Below are positions 44,005-53,011 of a stretch of 64,000 nt of DNA, piece by piece. The stretch lies in NCBI RefSeq assembly GCF_003991355.1, contig NZ_RCSU01000003.1, forward strand, positions 124,001 through 188,000, in the 5' to 3' direction. Every line of letters begins with the position of its first letter. Position 1 is the stretch's first letter. This DNA is from Pseudoflavitalea rhizosphaerae (GTDB lineage Bacteria > Bacteroidota > Bacteroidia > Chitinophagales > Chitinophagaceae). A program made the position numbers and the translations under genes. Below the pieces are notes generated by a model that searched no databases, was not told where the DNA came from, and worked only from the letters and a program-made list of their open reading frames with translations.

Positions 44005-44089
44005 TCGTTACAACAAGTGTAAGGAGAAAAGAAGAGAAGAAAAAGGGAATGGTCAACATTTTTTACGCAATCGTTCACGGAAACCCTGA

Positions 44090-44851
44090 TCATTGCACAG
44101 CTTCCGCTGCCAGTTGCGCCTGTTTCCAATTCACGGGATCCTGGTTCAGCAGTTGCGCAATGGCCTGGAACAATGCCGGGTAGAATTCGCGTAACCTGGA
44201 CGGTTTCTCGAAGAAGAACTCCACGCTCTCCGCCCAGCATTCGTGGATATTGGTAGTACCCTGCGGAGAATACAATGCCGCCGGATGATAAGGTTGCTCG
44301 ATCACTTCCTGCTTCATGGCCCCATACACCATTCCGAAATTGTGTTTGAGCATATGATCATGTGCGTAATGTCCATATGCCAGCTCATATTCAAACGCAT
44401 GCGCCATTTCGTGCAGGCCAACATTGTATCCGTCGTTCTCGCTGACGTAGCCTTTCAATACATGGTCCCAGGCAACATAGATACCCTGTCGGTTTACATG
44501 GCCCGCCCAGGGCGTGGTGCTGAGACCGTAAGTATAAGCGCCTTTGATGATGTAGATGTCTTCAAAGAATCCATAATTGTATTCCGGCAATCCGAATGTG
44601 AGTTGAACGGCGGCAGCGCTCACTAAAACCTCGACCTCTTCACTGCTTTCCATTTCGAGAAAATGGAAATTCTTCGATTTGCGGAAATAGTACACCCTTG
44701 CTGCGAATTTTTGCCCGGCTACGGCATCCAACCTTTTGTACCAGGGAAAATGATTATCGAGTATTTGTGAATAGAATTGGATAGCAGCATCACGTTTCTT
44801 CCGGAATGGCGCGAGCAGGCTGTTAATAAAGGGGATTGCGGTTAAGGGCAT
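44090..44851 (-). CDS. MtfA-like zinc metallopeptidase
   Basis: A 253-residue soluble zinc peptidase of the MtfA (DgsA anti-repressor) family. The zinc motif is in YNVGLHEMAHAFEYELAYGH near residue 148 (HEMAH), with a downstream glutamate in NIHECWAESVEFFFEKP. The N-terminus (FINSLLAPFRKKRDAAIQFY) has no leader. In enterobacteria MtfA releases Mlc repression; whether this one has a regulatory target is unknown. It stands alone, with 85 bases to the sigma gene downstream. Confidence 0.88.
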   Translation of the reverse strand: MPLTAIPFINSLLAPFRKKRDAAIQFYSQILDNHFPWYKRLDAVAGQKFAARVYYFRKSKNFHFLEMESSEEVEVLVSAAAVQLTFGLPEYNYGFFEDIYIIKGAYTYGLSTTPWAGHVNRQGIYVAWDHVLKGYVSENDGYNVGLHEMAHAFEYELAYGHYAHDHMLKHNFGMVYGAMKQEVIEQPYHPAALYSPQGTTNIHECWAESVEFFFEKPSRLREFYPALFQAIAQLLNQDPVNWKQAQLAAEAVQ

Positions 44852-44921
44852 ACGTGGTAAAGATAAGGCAAATAGATAGCTGGTGCAAGCACCGGAAGAG
44901 ATGGCAATTTTCCTTCACCGA

Positions 44922-45644
44922 TCAGAATTGCACCACCGGCGTTTTCATATCATGATAGAACAACACGAACCAATGTTCTGCGATGGCGCTCTTCTCCCAT
45001 TGCAGTCGCAGCTCTTTAGCCTTTTTTCCATCGTAATCGGTTTTGTATGCGATAGGCATTTTCAGGTATGATTTCAGCGGCAGGTTATCTGCTCCATAGA
45101 AAGCTGTTTCACCATTGGCGCGTATCCGGAAGGATTGATGAAAAGGCGAATGCCCGCCGGTTACTTCGAAAGAGATCTCATCGGTGATCTGGCCTTTATC
45201 ATCATTCATCCAAACGATATTCGGAAGGAGGTGCAGTTTTTCTAAAAGTGGAATATTGTAAGAAGGATTTTGATGTTGTTGCAATGCGAAATCCAGTTCG
45301 CGTTGTTGGATATAGATCTGTGCCGCTGGAAAGTTGCAGTGAAATGAATGTTCATTTACCTGCCCCAATCCATCGGCGTGATCTTTATGAAGATGGGATA
45401 GTAAAACTTTTGTGATCTGTTCCGGTTGAATATTTTCCTTTTGCAGGGATTGAAAGATTAATGGCTCCTGAAGATGGGAAAAATGAAGGCCGGTATCGAG
45501 GAGTATATGATCATTTTCCGTGACAACCAGGAATGGCTGAATGGCCATTTTGGAATATTCTATTTTATCGCCTTCTTTCAGTAAGGTAAATTCCTTTTTC
45601 TTGTTTACGGCATAATTCCCTTCTTTTATCGGAATGATCTTCAT
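44922..45644 (-). CDS. Metallo-beta-lactamase-fold hydrolase
   Basis: A 240-residue MBL-fold enzyme. The zinc motif HLHKDHADGL is near residue 85, with a further histidine in VTGGHSPFHQSFRI and an aspartate in YGADNLPLK. N-terminal strands ILLDTGLHFSHLQEP lead into the motif. It resembles AHL-lactonase/quorum-quenching-like hydrolases of the COG0491 type but no subfamily signature settles the substrate. Cytoplasmic, no leader; monocistronic. Confidence 0.88.
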   Translation of the reverse strand: MKIIPIKEGNYAVNKKKEFTLLKEGDKIEYSKMAIQPFLVVTENDHILLDTGLHFSHLQEPLIFQSLQKENIQPEQITKVLLSHLHKDHADGLGQVNEHSFHCNFPAAQIYIQQRELDFALQQHQNPSYNIPLLEKLHLLPNIVWMNDDKGQITDEISFEVTGGHSPFHQSFRIRANGETAFYGADNLPLKSYLKMPIAYKTDYDGKKAKELRLQWEKSAIAEHWFVLFYHDMKTPVVQF

Positions 45645-45718
45645 ACTGTATTTTTTGCGCTGGAGCTAATATTGAACCGGCGCAGCAAAAATACCGCTAT
45701 TAACGAAAATCAGCCAGA

Positions 45719-45976
45719 TCACATTCCAAGGGTCCGCTGGTGATTATTCAACCCCAACATCAGGGCCTGTTGCAATTGTCTTACTTCCAGGTCGCCGATC
45801 GAATCTTCCATCAGGAACCTGCCGTCTTTCAGCGAAAGGATATTGTTCCCGAAAAGGAGACGTTCCAGGTCGCCATTCATGACGGTGATACGATAAAGTC
45901 CATTGGTACTTTTCTTCCAGATGTTGGCAATAGCCTTGTAGAACCTTTGTTTATAGTGGAATCCGAAAACTAACAT
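45719..45976 (-). CDS. Small hypothetical protein (~85 aa)
   Basis: A short soluble protein, MLVFGFHYKQRFYKAIANIW at its likely start (45976; an ATG at 45985 is also possible, and the frame is open to 46054). The segment LYRITVMNGDLERLLFGNNI looks like a small beta-alpha fold. No recognised domain. It ends 74 bases upstream of the MBL gene start on the same strand. Low-to-moderate support as a real gene: typical codon use and length but no family recognised. Confidence 0.45.
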   Translation of the reverse strand: MLVFGFHYKQRFYKAIANIWKKSTNGLYRITVMNGDLERLLFGNNILSLKDGRFLMEDSIGDLEVRQLQQALMLGLNNHQRTLGM

Positions 45977-46130
45977 ATCTGTCATCACACATTGGATTAA
46001 GCGTTGATCAAATGGCAGATAGTTTGGGAGAATGATGGTATTGCTACCAATCAATGATAAAAGTATACTTTTTATTGGACTGGCAATGGAATACAGGGAA
46101 AATGTAATGAATCATTAACACAAATTAGAA

Positions 46131-46160
46131 TCCGGCTGCTTTAGTATAAAAACAGCCGGA
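46131..46160 (-). terminator. Probable terminator after the M49-like peptidase gene
   Basis: TCCGGCTG (46131-46138) and its complement (46153-46160) form an 8-bp stem with a 14-base AT-rich loop, 36 bases beyond the peptidase stop. On the minus strand it is followed by a T-rich but interrupted tract. Confidence 0.5.
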
Positions 46161-46196
46161 TCCCAATAAAAATGATTTCTGTAATTGCTATTTCCT

Positions 46197-47849
46197 TTAT
46201 TTCAATCCAAGCACTTTCACGCCTTGTTCAAAAGTGATGTCTACAGGGATACCTTTTTGTTGCAGCTTGTTCAGATCAGCTTGCAGATCGGGACGCACCA
46301 CGGCTTTTTCTTTCATCAGTGTTTCCACTGCGGGTTTGTCGCCATTACCCTGTAAAGTCAGGATCAGGTTGCTGAGGCCATTCATCGCATCGCGGAATTT
46401 GACCATGTCCACTTTATAATGTCCGTCCTGTGTTTTTACAAAAGCGCCTTTTTCTTCAAAATAATTGAAGGCAAGCATATTGGCTTTTCCATGCGCCTCC
46501 CCTGCTCCGAAACGAACAGAACGAAGGATACCGGCCATGAATGTAGTGTAATAGTTTTCGATAGGTCCTGGCAGTTCGCCCATCTCAACCAGTTTGGTAA
46601 CCATGTACAGTCCGAGAATATCAGCCTTGGCTTCTTCCAGCCAGGATCCTTGTTCCTGCAATGCAGAACGGACCGTTCCTTTTCCGTCAACAGTATTCTT
46701 GATACCGAGCCCATGTGCTACTTCATGGAACATTACATTGGAGAAGAAGGCATCAAACTGCACCTGCCCGAGCTGTGAAGGATCGATCAGGTCTTTTGCG
46801 ATGGGCAACAGGATCTGGTCGAATTTGGCCTTCATCGCATTTTTGAGTTGCGAACGGCGTGTGCCTTTTGTTTTTTGCAACTCTTCGCTATTAGGAAGGT
46901 TCACTGCGATGGTCTTACCGCCGGAATTGCAATGCCCGGCATAGTAAATAACATCGTATGCGTTTAACTGTGAGGATGTGCCCGGAACTTCTTTTTTATA
47001 TTTTTCATCCACCGGAAGTCCTTTCTGTAAAGCGGGCAACATCGCTACATACTTTTCCAGTTTTTTGCTCCACACTTTATCCTTTACGAGGATATACGCT
47101 TCATAGGCATTGCGGGAATTGTACAACTGGTCCTCATAATTTTCAATGGGCCCGATGATCACATCCAGGTTATTATCTTTCATATCCATCCAGGCAATAT
47201 CACTGGCCTTGTAGTTATCGGTGATCAATGCTTCTGCGCGCAGCTCCAGGTATTTTTTGAGACCGGGCTCTTCCGCCAGTGCAGCAGCCTGTTTCAGCAG
47301 GTCAGAAGAACGTTTGAGCGGCTCCTGGTAAAATTGATGATAGGGAATGGCGACGAGTTTTCCGGCACTGTCGCGGCGGATCACGGAATACTCTCCATGT
47401 TTATCTTTCACATCTGATTTTTCCAGTTCGTCTTTGGTCATATCTGCCGGATAGAAACCAGCACCATGAGGCTTGGCGCCATAACCGGCGATGAAGGGAG
47501 TATCACTGTTGAGCTTATCCCAGGGACCATAATTGATGCGGGCAAATTCGCGACTGGCAGAATCTGCAATTGAATTCAGGAGACTGTCTTTATTGCCGTA
47601 AGATTGTTGCCAGTACAGGTTGTCCATGATATCGGCAGCCTGGATCAGCAAGGGGATCATTTGCTTTTCCTTTTCAGAGAGTGTGCTGAGGTCAGCGGTC
47701 AGCTTAACGGGTGCATAACCAGCGAGGCGTTGCGCCGCATATTGCTGGAGTGGATCTTTCGCTGCATTCTTTTCTTGTTCACCATTGTTGTTACAAGCTG
47801 CAATGGGCAGCAGGGAACCAATCAAAACAGATTTCAAAATGGACTGCAT
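46197..47849 (-). CDS. M49 (dipeptidyl-peptidase III)-like zinc metallopeptidase, lipoprotein
   Basis: A 550-residue lipoprotein: leader MQSILKSVLIGSLLPIAAC with lipobox Cys19. The M49-type order of motifs is kept: an HE motif in MFHEVAHGLGIK (375-379) and the third zinc ligand in EEAKAD (405-410). Dipeptidyl-peptidase III normally has HELLGH (HExxxH); here the spacing is HEVAH (HExxH), a rarer variant seen in M49-related proteins of bacteria and plants. Likely a periplasmic or outer-membrane peptidase. Substrate unknown. Monocistronic. Confidence 0.82.
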   Translation of the reverse strand: MQSILKSVLIGSLLPIAACNNNGEQEKNAAKDPLQQYAAQRLAGYAPVKLTADLSTLSEKEKQMIPLLIQAADIMDNLYWQQSYGNKDSLLNSIADSASREFARINYGPWDKLNSDTPFIAGYGAKPHGAGFYPADMTKDELEKSDVKDKHGEYSVIRRDSAGKLVAIPYHQFYQEPLKRSSDLLKQAAALAEEPGLKKYLELRAEALITDNYKASDIAWMDMKDNNLDVIIGPIENYEDQLYNSRNAYEAYILVKDKVWSKKLEKYVAMLPALQKGLPVDEKYKKEVPGTSSQLNAYDVIYYAGHCNSGGKTIAVNLPNSEELQKTKGTRRSQLKNAMKAKFDQILLPIAKDLIDPSQLGQVQFDAFFSNVMFHEVAHGLGIKNTVDGKGTVRSALQEQGSWLEEAKADILGLYMVTKLVEMGELPGPIENYYTTFMAGILRSVRFGAGEAHGKANMLAFNYFEEKGAFVKTQDGHYKVDMVKFRDAMNGLSNLILTLQGNGDKPAVETLMKEKAVVRPDLQADLNKLQQKGIPVDITFEQGVKVLGLK

Positions 47850-47905
47850 ATCGTTATGGATTTGCTGTTAGGAAAGGGCCAAAAGTAAAGAATTCGGGAC
47901 TAATA

Positions 47906-48697
47906 CTATTGGAATTTCAGTTCAGCCCTAACCGGCAAATGGTCCGATCCATAGTTATGACTGCTCATTACACTATCCTGCACAAATGTTAAGCCTTTAT
48001 AGAAAATGAAATCTATTTTCTTTTTGGGGTTGATCACTGGAATGGTGAAATCATTGGCAACACTGGCATTCCTGAACTGGTTTACCATAAGCTGCATGCC
48101 TTCCCTATCCAGTGTGGCGTTGAAATCACCACCAATTATTATTGGTAATGCCGGCTGGCTGTCCAGTATAGTCACCAGTTCCTTCATTTGAACAGGGTTC
48201 ACGGATCTGGTAAAGTCTACATGCGTACACCCGAATAACAGCGGCTTTCCGTCAATATTCACTTTTGCGATCAATACTTTCCTGGGCTCGGACTTCAATC
48301 CTTCCACTTGCGGCAACGTATATGCGCTGATCTCCTGCAATGGATATTTCGATAAGATGCCGATGCCATATGCACCGCCTTCATATGGAATGGTGCTTTC
48401 AAAATGATAATGCATTTTGAGCTTTTCCGCCAGCACTTTCAACTGGTAAACACCATTGGTGCGCTTCGTGATACTGTCCAGTTCCTGAATGGCTACCAGG
48501 TCCGCGCCGGAACTCCTGATAGTGGCTGCAATGGTATCCAGGTCCACATACCCTTTTGGTTTCGTAGGTGGATTGCCGGTATGGATATTATAACTCAGTA
48601 CTGTTATTGTATCGGAAGAAGCAGCCAGTTTCCGGGACTGGCTGCAACCCATCGCAAAGATGGAAAATAGAAAAAGGGGAAAAACAATTCTTATCAT
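47906..48697 (-). CDS. Endonuclease/exonuclease/phosphatase (EEP) family lipoprotein, copy 1
   Basis: A 263-residue EEP-fold hydrolase. The leader MIRIVFPLFLFSIFAMGC has lipobox Cys18. Active-site motifs: VLSYNIHTG, the metal-binding glutamate in VAIQELDS, HVDF, IIGGDFNATLD and the C-terminal GSDHLPVRAEL. EEP enzymes cleave phosphodiester or phosphomonoester bonds in nucleic acids, inositol phosphates or sphingomyelin. Being surface or periplasmic and at the end of a SusC-SusD operon, it may process a phospho-ester nutrient; that is inference. Three bases separate it from the lipoprotein gene upstream. Confidence 0.9.
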   Translation of the reverse strand: MIRIVFPLFLFSIFAMGCSQSRKLAASSDTITVLSYNIHTGNPPTKPKGYVDLDTIAATIRSSGADLVAIQELDSITKRTNGVYQLKVLAEKLKMHYHFESTIPYEGGAYGIGILSKYPLQEISAYTLPQVEGLKSEPRKVLIAKVNIDGKPLLFGCTHVDFTRSVNPVQMKELVTILDSQPALPIIIGGDFNATLDREGMQLMVNQFRNASVANDFTIPVINPKKKIDFIFYKGLTFVQDSVMSSHNYGSDHLPVRAELKFQ

Positions 48698-48700
48698 CGG

Positions 48701-50320
48701 TTATGGATAATTGAATAATGAAACAGGATTGAACCTGGCGCGCTGGTCTTCTTCCGGCACTTTGATATCAAGCCTCACAGTAGCATACTCGCCATTGATG
48801 GTATACTCTCTTACCACCACAATTCCAAAAACCTGGTTATTGGTGGGGTCCCATTGTCCCCAGCCAATGTAAAAGCCCTGTCCAACATTGAACACATTGT
48901 TGGTTCTCCTGTTGGTGGCATAGATATCGTAGCCTTCACCTCCATTTGCTTTGGGCGCCGCCACCTTGTTGGCTACATGCTCCTGCAATTGAGTATCCCA
49001 CAATAAAGTATCAAATGAAGTGCTATTGGCGCTGGGTCTGTTGGAAGTCACCAGCGTATAGGCAGCTTTATCGAAGCCAACGAGGTAAGGCGCCAATGCA
49101 GTAGCATAAGCAGTTCCCGCGGTGAATACCCCTGGTGGCATGATATTGTTGCTGGTGGGCGTATATTTGAAGAACCCGATATCGATCATCTCATCATTAG
49201 GCGCTGCATCGGAAATGCTGAACACATGCGGCGCTCTCCAGGCAGCAAAGAAATTGTTCTTACCAGGTCCGATCTCCGTGGTCAATACCACATCACGGAA
49301 CACCTTCAGCGGACTGTATATTTTTTCAACTACAAACTCGGTTTCTACAGTTTTTCCGCCGGCATTGGCTCCTTTGAGCCTGATAGCCTGTATATCTTTC
49401 TGTCCCATAAACTCAAAAGAGAAGGGAAATTCATCTGGTGTAACGCCTATGGGTAAACTGATTTCAGCTCCATATACCCCGCCTTCTTTAATGGCGTAAG
49501 AGAAGCTGGTAATATCCGTACCGGAAAAGATAGTTCCTTTTATTTCATTGTTCACCGTGGTATACAGTTTCGGAATATTGCTCTGGTTGTTCTCCAGCGC
49601 AATCAGAACGGCATCATCCTGTACGCTTCCAATAGTGAAAGTATCTTTTACGATGGCATCATTGATATTGGTGGTATGGATGATGATCCCATCCAGTTGC
49701 TTGCTTACATTCACATCAAATTCGAATGGAGCTTCGCGTTTATTGGTGAATGAAAGATTTTGAGGGTTGCCTGCAACACCATCCAGGATGGTCTGGTAAG
49801 TGATGGCCGTCAGATCGTATTCGGAAACAACAGTGCCTTCTATTTTCAGCTTCTTTCCTTCAAATACAGATTCCCTGTGGCTTACCTCATCTTTGAAACG
49901 GATCTTCTGAATACTGCGGATATCTTCTATTTTGACATGCACTTCGCTGTTGCCGTGATTGGTATCGAATGCGATGATCACCAGTTCCAGGAATTTATCG
50001 GTCACAAAAAATGAGATGGTTTCGTTGATATCCCGTGGAGCATCCGTTTTATCGAAGTATACAGGTGTACCGGAATTGGTGCCATTGGAGGTTTGGGTGA
50101 TGAAATAATAAGCCAGCCGCTTGATCCCAACTGTTGAGTTCACTTTCACTTCGATGTTCACCTCCTCTCCTTCATTCAATGCTTCGATGTGTTTGAATTG
50201 CTCATCGATGGTGATCACGGGCGCCGTTTTCCCTTTTTCATCCATTTTTTTACAACCCGCTGCCATCAACACCAATAGCAGGAAGCAAACAGAATAATTA
50301 GAAATATATTTCATGAGCAT
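48701..50320 (-). CDS. Surface lipoprotein of unknown function in the EEP locus (SusE/F position)
   Basis: A 539-residue lipoprotein: leader MKYISNYSVCFLLLVLMAAG with a lipobox cysteine just after it. The first ~330 residues contain repeated beta-sandwich-like modules of ~80-90 residues with motifs such as LRLKGANAGGKTVETEFV and VHVKIEDIRSIQKIRF; the C-terminal part (ISDAAPNDEMIDIGFFKYTP, RTNNVFNVGQGFYIGWGQWD) is distinct. By position after SusD it may act as a SusE/F-like binder. No domain could be named. It lies between the two EEP hydrolase genes with gaps of 3 and 5 bases. Confidence 0.7.
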   Translation of the reverse strand: MLMKYISNYSVCFLLLVLMAAGCKKMDEKGKTAPVITIDEQFKHIEALNEGEEVNIEVKVNSTVGIKRLAYYFITQTSNGTNSGTPVYFDKTDAPRDINETISFFVTDKFLELVIIAFDTNHGNSEVHVKIEDIRSIQKIRFKDEVSHRESVFEGKKLKIEGTVVSEYDLTAITYQTILDGVAGNPQNLSFTNKREAPFEFDVNVSKQLDGIIIHTTNINDAIVKDTFTIGSVQDDAVLIALENNQSNIPKLYTTVNNEIKGTIFSGTDITSFSYAIKEGGVYGAEISLPIGVTPDEFPFSFEFMGQKDIQAIRLKGANAGGKTVETEFVVEKIYSPLKVFRDVVLTTEIGPGKNNFFAAWRAPHVFSISDAAPNDEMIDIGFFKYTPTSNNIMPPGVFTAGTAYATALAPYLVGFDKAAYTLVTSNRPSANSTSFDTLLWDTQLQEHVANKVAAPKANGGEGYDIYATNRRTNNVFNVGQGFYIGWGQWDPTNNQVFGIVVVREYTINGEYATVRLDIKVPEEDQRARFNPVSLFNYP

Positions 50321-50325
50321 ATCTT

Positions 50326-51210
50326 TTATCTGTTAATTTTTAATTCGCTTACTACCGGCAAATGGTCAGAAGCATGGGTTTCGATCACTGCCTTGTGATT
50401 GTTCACGCTGAACTTTGCGGCAGGTTTATAGGCCAGGTAATCGATAATGCTGGTGGCATTGCTGGCCGGGAATGTATTTGGACAGCCGCCGGTGCAGGTT
50501 CTGGTAAATACGCCATCAAAAACCCCGAAGAAATCTGTAGCAGTGGGTTTCTCATTAAGATCGCCACCCATCACCAGCGGCAGGTTGATGGCATTGGCAA
50601 CATTGGCTATTTCTCTCACCTGTAAGAGCCTGCTTGCATCACTATTGTGTTGCAGGTGTGTAACCATAGCCACTACGGAATCCTTTCCCGGAAGGTCTAC
50701 CTGCGCCATGCCCACTACGCGCTGTTCTTCGCTGGCATTGCCTTTGGGCAATAATTGCTTTTTGATATTACTCAAAGGGTATTTGCTGAGAATGGCCGTT
50801 CCGTAAAATCCTGATCCCACATTGGTGGCGGAAAAGAAGCTGGCATTCATCTGTGTGAGGGCGCCGAGCTCCACGGACATATCTTTTGAATAATCATTCC
50901 TGCCCGTATTCTTGTCAACTTCCTGAAGGAAAACGATATCAGGTTGTTCGGCATTGATCACACGGGCAATGGCTTCGAGGTTCACCACACCGGGATTGGC
51001 AGGAGCCACGCCTGCATGGATATTATAGGTCATTATTTTGATGGTGGACATCAGGGGCTGATTGTCGTTATCCTTTCCGTACTCATTTGAATTGGTGATC
51101 AGCTCTACAAAGGTGGCGGGTTTATTGGGAAGGTAGGGTGATTTATTGCAACTTCCCTGCACTATCACCACCAGGATCGGAATAAATAGTTTTATTTTGA
51201 TGAATCGCAT
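50326..51210 (-). CDS. Endonuclease/exonuclease/phosphatase (EEP) family lipoprotein, copy 2
   Basis: A ~294-residue EEP-fold protein: leader MRFIKIKLFIPILVVIVQGS then Cys (QGSC lipobox). Active-site motifs: IMTYNIHAGV, VFLQEVDKN, THLQHN, VMGGDLNEKPTA and SDHLPVVSEL. It is a diverged paralog of the gene at 47906 with the same order of motifs. A CTGGC insertion with a paired cysteine (RTCTGGCPNTFP) near the C-terminus is absent from the other copy. The start was taken at 51210; 51219 is also in frame. It is downstream of SusD by about 18 bases. Confidence 0.9.
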   Translation of the reverse strand: MRFIKIKLFIPILVVIVQGSCNKSPYLPNKPATFVELITNSNEYGKDNDNQPLMSTIKIMTYNIHAGVAPANPGVVNLEAIARVINAEQPDIVFLQEVDKNTGRNDYSKDMSVELGALTQMNASFFSATNVGSGFYGTAILSKYPLSNIKKQLLPKGNASEEQRVVGMAQVDLPGKDSVVAMVTHLQHNSDASRLLQVREIANVANAINLPLVMGGDLNEKPTATDFFGVFDGVFTRTCTGGCPNTFPASNATSIIDYLAYKPAAKFSVNNHKAVIETHASDHLPVVSELKINR

Positions 51211-51228
51211 ATTGATCATAGTTAGTTG

Positions 51229-52980
51229 TTACCAGTTAGGGTTCTGTGTCAGTTTTTTGTTCAGTTCCAGGTCTTCTGCTGGCAGGGGCCAGAGATAATC
51301 CCTGTCTCCCCGGAAAGTTTTATTGATATTCCTGTTGGTGAAGATATAACCGCTGCCTGCATTGGTGAGTTCACTGCTGGCAATCTGGTAAGGGCCGGTA
51401 GCAGGTGGTTTGGCGCCATCATAGATCTCTACATCCATTTTTCCATCCCTGTTCAGGTCGTACAATCCTGCGCCGGGGAAATACATTCCGAGGAATGGCT
51501 TTGTCAGCAGGTGTCCTTCTTTCCAGCGCATGATATCATCCCACCTGAAATTGTTTTCCATCACCAGTTCGATGCGTCTTTCCCTCCTGATCTCCAGGAT
51601 CAGTCCTTTCTGAGCGCCGCTTACCTCTTTGTACATGTTTTCGAGATAGGGATCCGGGTTGGCATTGGCCGTTGCTACATCCAGGTTGGGCATTCCAACC
51701 CTGTCTCTCAATTTTTTGATACTGATATTGATATCGCCCTGATCGATCGTGCCGAGTTCTGCTTTTGCTTCTGCATAATTCAGCAACACTTCGCCTGTGC
51801 GGAACAGTACCATATCCTGGTAAGATTGACTATTACCATCCATGGCAACGATATTCATCCATTTGATCGGTTGATAACCCGTCATGGTAGCTTCGAAATC
51901 GGGAGCAAGCTGTGTAGTTTGTCCAATGCGAGTATAGCCTGGTGTGCGAATGGTTTGCGCCAACCGGGGGTCTCTGTTCTGCACTTCATCATAGAACTGC
52001 AGGCTCTCATATCCTGGTTTGTCTGTGAAGCGAGAGCCGTCCGCCATCAGGTAACTGTTCACGAGGCTTTTTTCCAACCCTGGTTTGCCCTGCGTTCTGG
52101 CCGTCATGTAGAATTGGAGATTATGACGGAGCGCAAGTTCATTGGAATATCTTCGGGCCAGGATCACTTCTTCTGCCACGCCATCGGCTTTGATGGTAGC
52201 AAACAGGTCCTGGTATGGTTTTCCGGAAGGGCCTGTTGTTTTGTTGTAAACAGTGTAGCCGCTTTCATTGATGAAAGTGAGTGCAGCATCGGCAGCGAGG
52301 TTGAGGAAACGCTCCGCATCGGGGAGATTGAATTCTGTATGGTATTTACGCCAGGTTCCTTCATAGAGGGCGATCCTGGACTTCAGGGCAAGCGCTGTCC
52401 ATTTGGTTACACGTTCAACACTCTTTGTAGCAGGCAGGTGCTGTATGGCGAAATCGAGATCTGCCATGATGGAGTCCATGATCAGTGTTCTTGGATCGCG
52501 GGGTTTCATGAGGTTATCCAAATCGATATTCTCAATTACCACACCATACCAGGGAACATCGCCATACCATTTCACTTTTTCAAAGTAAAAATTGGCGCGG
52601 AAAAATTTTGCCAGGCCGAAATAACGGTCACGAACAGCCGGATCTTTATAGTTGATGGCGCTGCTGTTGTTGAGAAGGAAATTGATGGCGCGGAGATCAG
52701 TCCAGCTCCACTTGCTGTCTGTAGTAGGAACGATCCTGGTTCCACTAACCTCTGCATTCACACTCGATTTCACGATATTGTCCACAGACTCTCCGTAGAT
52801 AGCTGTAGCGTCCGGTAACTGTGGATAGAAACCATTGGTATAGGCAATGAATTCATTTTCGGTGCCAAAGAAATTTTGTGGCGCTACCTGGTCTGTTGGA
52901 AGCCTGTCCAGGAAACCTTTTGAACAACCAGCCAAAGCGGTGATGCCGGTACAAATGATAAGTGTATGACGAAGGTTCAT
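51229..52980 (-). CDS. SusD/RagB-family nutrient-binding lipoprotein (EEP locus)
   Basis: A 583-residue lipoprotein: leader MNLRHTLIICTGITALAGC with lipobox Cys19, then SKGFLDRLPTDQVAPQNFFG, a common SusD opening. TPR-like segments FGLAKFFRANFYFEKVKWYG near residue 120, VTKWTALALKSRIALYEGTW near 195, and the C-terminal GLILEIRRERRIELVMENNF and WPLPAEDLELNKKLTQNPNW identify it. It pairs with the SusC encoded 31 bases upstream and is followed by two EEP hydrolases. Confidence 0.95.
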   Translation of the reverse strand: MNLRHTLIICTGITALAGCSKGFLDRLPTDQVAPQNFFGTENEFIAYTNGFYPQLPDATAIYGESVDNIVKSSVNAEVSGTRIVPTTDSKWSWTDLRAINFLLNNSSAINYKDPAVRDRYFGLAKFFRANFYFEKVKWYGDVPWYGVVIENIDLDNLMKPRDPRTLIMDSIMADLDFAIQHLPATKSVERVTKWTALALKSRIALYEGTWRKYHTEFNLPDAERFLNLAADAALTFINESGYTVYNKTTGPSGKPYQDLFATIKADGVAEEVILARRYSNELALRHNLQFYMTARTQGKPGLEKSLVNSYLMADGSRFTDKPGYESLQFYDEVQNRDPRLAQTIRTPGYTRIGQTTQLAPDFEATMTGYQPIKWMNIVAMDGNSQSYQDMVLFRTGEVLLNYAEAKAELGTIDQGDINISIKKLRDRVGMPNLDVATANANPDPYLENMYKEVSGAQKGLILEIRRERRIELVMENNFRWDDIMRWKEGHLLTKPFLGMYFPGAGLYDLNRDGKMDVEIYDGAKPPATGPYQIASSELTNAGSGYIFTNRNINKTFRGDRDYLWPLPAEDLELNKKLTQNPNW

Positions 52981-53011
52981 TGTAATTGATTTTTAAGTAA
53001 GCATACCAGGG

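Noticed and set aside
51226-52818. A 530-codon open frame on the plus strand opposite the SusD gene
   Set aside because: It is antisense to a well-supported SusD protein; the translation lacks recognised motifs and the frame is a by-product of codon bias.
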